From: Bifidobacterium tsurumiense
GTDB lineage: Bacteria; Actinomycetota; Actinomycetes; Actinomycetales; Bifidobacteriaceae
Direction of reading: 5' to 3'
Assembly (NCBI RefSeq): GCF_000741765.1
Contig: NZ_JGZU01000018.1
Location: forward strand, 1-64,000
Length of the DNA: 64,000 nucleotides
In this document: in pieces, positions 62,099 to 64,000 of the stretch
Position numbering within the stretch: the first letter of the stretch is position 1
Layout of the letters: every line of letters starts with the position of its first letter
The notes under the pieces: model-generated
Database searches by the model: none
Seen by the model: the letters and a program-made list of their open reading frames with translations, nothing else
Told to the model about the DNA's origin: nothing
Position numbers and translations under genes: made by a program

Positions 62099-63217
62099 TC
62101 ACATGACTTGGATATCGTCCAGATCGAGTTCCTCTTCGGCATCGGCTGCATTGACGGCTACTGGTGCCTCGTTTTCCGGAACATTCTTCTTGATGATTGC
62201 GTACACGGTGCCGGTTACCAAGATGTTGGCGGCGATGGCCACAAGGCCGACCCACCAATTGGCGCCCATGGTTGGCAGCATCAGGAATCCGCCGAATGGA
62301 ACGGTTGCGCCGTCACCGTTGGCCAAGCCCATCAACAGAGCGCCTTCAACCACGCCGCCGCAGGCTGCTGCAACGATGCCGCGAACCAGATCGTTCATCA
62401 CGATCGGGATGGCACCTTCGACGATATTGACCACGCCCATGGGCACTGCTGACTTCAGGGTCTCGCGCTCCTCATGGGTGAAGATATTCTTACGCATCAG
62501 TTTTGCGACGAAATAGGCGAAACCGAATCCGATTGGGGTGGCGGTGTTGGTCAGCTGCAAAGCGGTTACCGGACCGTTGATGCCCTGTGCCTGCAAGGTG
62601 AGAGAGAAAGCATACATGGTCTTGTTGATTGGCCCTCCGAAGTCGACGATGCTCAGACCGCCGACGATTGCACCGAATACTGCATTGGAGGTTCCGCTCA
62701 GGCTGGTGAGCACACCGGTCAGCCATTCGGTGAACCATGCGACAGGAGTGCCGATGATGTACACCATGATGAGACCGGAACCAAGTGAAGCAAGGAATGG
62801 CACGATCAGAGTAGGCATCAAGCCCTTGGCCCAGCTAGGAACCTTGACATAGTGCAGAACTGCAAAGGCTAGCCAACCGCCAATATAACCGCCGAGGATG
62901 CCGCCGATGAAGCCGGCGCTAATGGCGATTGCACCCAGTCCGGAGATAAAACCCGGTGCGATACCGGGCTTTCCTGCGATGGAGAAGGCGATGCCCGTAG
63001 CGATAATCACTGGGAGCATGCCCAACGCCTTGCCGCCGAGCGTTGCCAACGCCTGCCAGAAGCTGAATTGGCCGAAAACAAGCGTATCCATTGCGGTGCC
63101 GGAGAATGCCATGCCGATGGCAATGATGAAACCGCCTCCACACACGATAGGAATCATGTATGAAATGGAGGTGAGCAAATGGCCCTTAAAATTGGCTTTC
63201 TTCCAAAAGTCTTTCAT
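62099..63217 (-). CDS. PTS fructose-family transporter, EIIC component
   Basis: A 372-residue membrane permease of the fructose-mannitol PTS superfamily with about nine to ten hydrophobic helices. The motif VDFGGPINKTMYAFS is the fructose EIIC signature, and GFGFAYFVAK, GVVNIVEGAIPI fit as well. The C-terminal tail is acidic (AEEELDLDDIQVM). IIA, IIB and IIC are separate genes here, in that order, rather than fused as in FruA. The ribosome site is weak (GAAGAAAG). Substrate is unknown; the downstream AlsE-like epimerase argues for D-allulose or a related ketohexose. Confidence 0.9.
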   Translation of the reverse strand: MKDFWKKANFKGHLLTSISYMIPIVCGGGFIIAIGMAFSGTAMDTLVFGQFSFWQALATLGGKALGMLPVIIATGIAFSIAGKPGIAPGFISGLGAIAISAGFIGGILGGYIGGWLAFAVLHYVKVPSWAKGLMPTLIVPFLASLGSGLIMVYIIGTPVAWFTEWLTGVLTSLSGTSNAVFGAIVGGLSIVDFGGPINKTMYAFSLTLQAQGINGPVTALQLTNTATPIGFGFAYFVAKLMRKNIFTHEERETLKSAVPMGVVNIVEGAIPIVMNDLVRGIVAAACGGVVEGALLMGLANGDGATVPFGGFLMLPTMGANWWVGLVAIAANILVTGTVYAIIKKNVPENEAPVAVNAADAEEELDLDDIQVM

Positions 63218-63261
63218 GGTTGTTCTTTCTTCTTTGAAATTGGTGGATGCTTATTGGCTCT

Positions 63262-63573
63262 TTACTTGCCAGCGATCTCGTGGAGCTTGGCAATCAACTT
63301 ATTCGGTGACTTGATGGCGGTTTCAGTGGATACCTTGACCACCTTCTTGCCTTCGAAGCGCTCGTCGCCTGCAATCTTGATATCGACGGCAAGAATGATG
63401 ATGTCTGCGCGCTCAATGTCTTCTGCGGTCAGAGCGTTTTCGATGCCGATCGTGCCCTGGGTTTCGATTTTGATATCGTCACCAGCAGCCTTGGCGGCGT
63501 CCTCGAGCTTCTGCTGAGCCATATAGGTGTGTGCGATGCCGACGGTGCATGCGCTGACTCCTGCAATAAACAT
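63262..63573 (-). CDS. PTS fructose-family EIIB component
   Basis: A 103-residue cytoplasmic phosphocarrier. The phosphorylated Cys9 is in VSACTVGIAHTYMAQQ; most fructose EIIB proteins read CPTGIAHT, so the usual Pro is Thr here and Thr is Val. The ending and length are normal. AAAGGAG precedes the start at 63573. It passes phosphate from the neighbouring IIA to the incoming sugar at IIC. The gap to IIC is 44 bp. Confidence 0.9.
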   Translation of the reverse strand: MFIAGVSACTVGIAHTYMAQQKLEDAAKAAGDDIKIETQGTIGIENALTAEDIERADIIILAVDIKIAGDERFEGKKVVKVSTETAIKSPNKLIAKLHEIAGK

Positions 63574-63667
63574 GGTGATACTCCTTTGTAGTGGTGTGCA
63601 GTTTGATAATTGGGGTTGTTAAATGTGGATTGAATATGGCCGAATCTTCGACAGCAACGTCGTGAAA

Positions 63668-64000
63668 TCAGTCTTGGAAGGCTTCTATGACCTCATCAAT
63701 GGAAGTCGCCTGCTGCAATGCGGTGACAACCTCCGCCTTCGCCATCTTGCGTGCGAATAGCGAAAGCAGACGCAAGTGGTCATTGGATCCTTCTCCGCTG
63801 GCGCCCACGGTGAAGAGCACGACGATTTTGGCACCGGTGTCATCCAGTGATTCCCACGGAATCTCATGGTTGAGAATCGCGATGGCCACGCCGTTCTTGG
63901 TCACGGTTTCACTGCGGCCGTGTGGAATGGCAATATGACCGCCTATGCCGGTGGCTCCCTCCTTTTCACGGTTATGCACTGCTTCGGTGAACTCATCGAT
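63668..64000 (-). CDS. PTS fructose-family EIIA component (partial, runs off the window)
   Basis: At least 110 residues are visible. The frame stays open to the window end (IDEFTEAVHNREKEG continues past the GTG at 63979), so the true start is outside and about 40 residues are missing. The phosphorylated His lies in GGHIAIPHGRSETV, the EIIA-Fru signature. It accepts phosphate from HPr and gives it to IIB. It appears to be at or near the head of the operon IIA-IIB-IIC-epimerase. EI and HPr are not in the window. Confidence 0.9.
   Translation of the reverse strand: MDEFTEAVHNREKEGATGIGGHIAIPHGRSETVTKNGVAIAILNHEIPWESLDDTGAKIVVLFTVGASGEGSNDHLRLLSLFARKMAKAEVVTALQQATSIDEVIEAFQD

Noticed and set aside
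1..64000. CRISPR arrays, insertion sequences, prophage or rRNA genes
   Set aside because: I saw no spaced direct repeats of CRISPR type, no transposase or integrase motifs and no rRNA sequence. Absence by eye is not a full search.

Overview
The window looks like a piece of a Bifidobacterium chromosome, probably from the B. adolescentis group. This is inferred from gene content, not from a marker gene. The evidence is moderate G+C, several oligosaccharide ABC importers that lack their own ATPase, each with a LacI-type regulator, cytoplasmic GH43/GH42/GH146-type glycosidases, LA(K/R)TG sortase-type surface proteins, and a cell-wall GH26 mannanase with two CBM23-like modules that matches the layout of the known B. 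adolescentis BaMan26A.

Layout. 0.3-6.4 kb: an arsenate-reductase-type gene, then a sugar locus (GH43, two permeases, binding lipoprotein) divergent from its LacI regulator across a dual operator. 6.8-10.9 kb: a giant anchored surface protein whose promoter spacer contains an 11-C tract, a likely phase-variable switch. 11.2-15.8 kb: glutaredoxin, LysR regulator, and a membrane-anchored GH3 with permuted domains. 16.4-23.6 kb: a beta-galactoside locus (binding protein, two permeases, GH42, LacI). 23.7-33.0 kb: a frameshifted SGNH hydrolase, AlkD-like protein, a two-gene secreted/anchored surface operon, MsrAB and the GH26 mannanase. 33.4-42.7 kb: tRNA-Leu(CAG), nitroreductase, Tgt, HtrA-type protease, a heavy-metal P-type ATPase and FprA. 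43.3-48.3 kb: a polar amino-acid ABC operon and an orphan GHKL histidine kinase. 48.9-53 kb: the shared sugar-ABC ATPase (MsiK/UgpC type, frameshifted near its start here), a DUF4032 kinase-like protein and an RlmB-type methyltransferase. 53.2-56.8 kb: a beta-L-arabinofuranosidase (DUF1680) with a convergent LacI. 57.1-60.9 kb: a calcium-type P2 ATPase and dCTP deaminase. 61.3-64.0 kb: an AlsE-like epimerase with a fructose-family PTS (IIC, IIB, partial IIA), running off the window end.

How it fits together. Plant and host glycans are handled outside the cell by the anchored mannanase and perhaps the GH3, imported by binding-protein ABC systems, and cut inside by GH43, GH42 and the arabinofuranosidase. 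No sugar locus here has its own ATPase, so all would depend on a shared one such as the gene at 48.9 kb, which makes its apparent single-base frameshift important to verify. The PTS-epimerase set suggests a separate phosphorylating route for a ketohexose such as D-allulose, feeding fructose 6-phosphate.

Best leads for follow-up: the C-tract promoter at 6700-6732, the broken ATPase start at 48882-48953, the PTS/AlsE operon, and the surface operon at 25420-27947, which shares a module with the giant adhesin.
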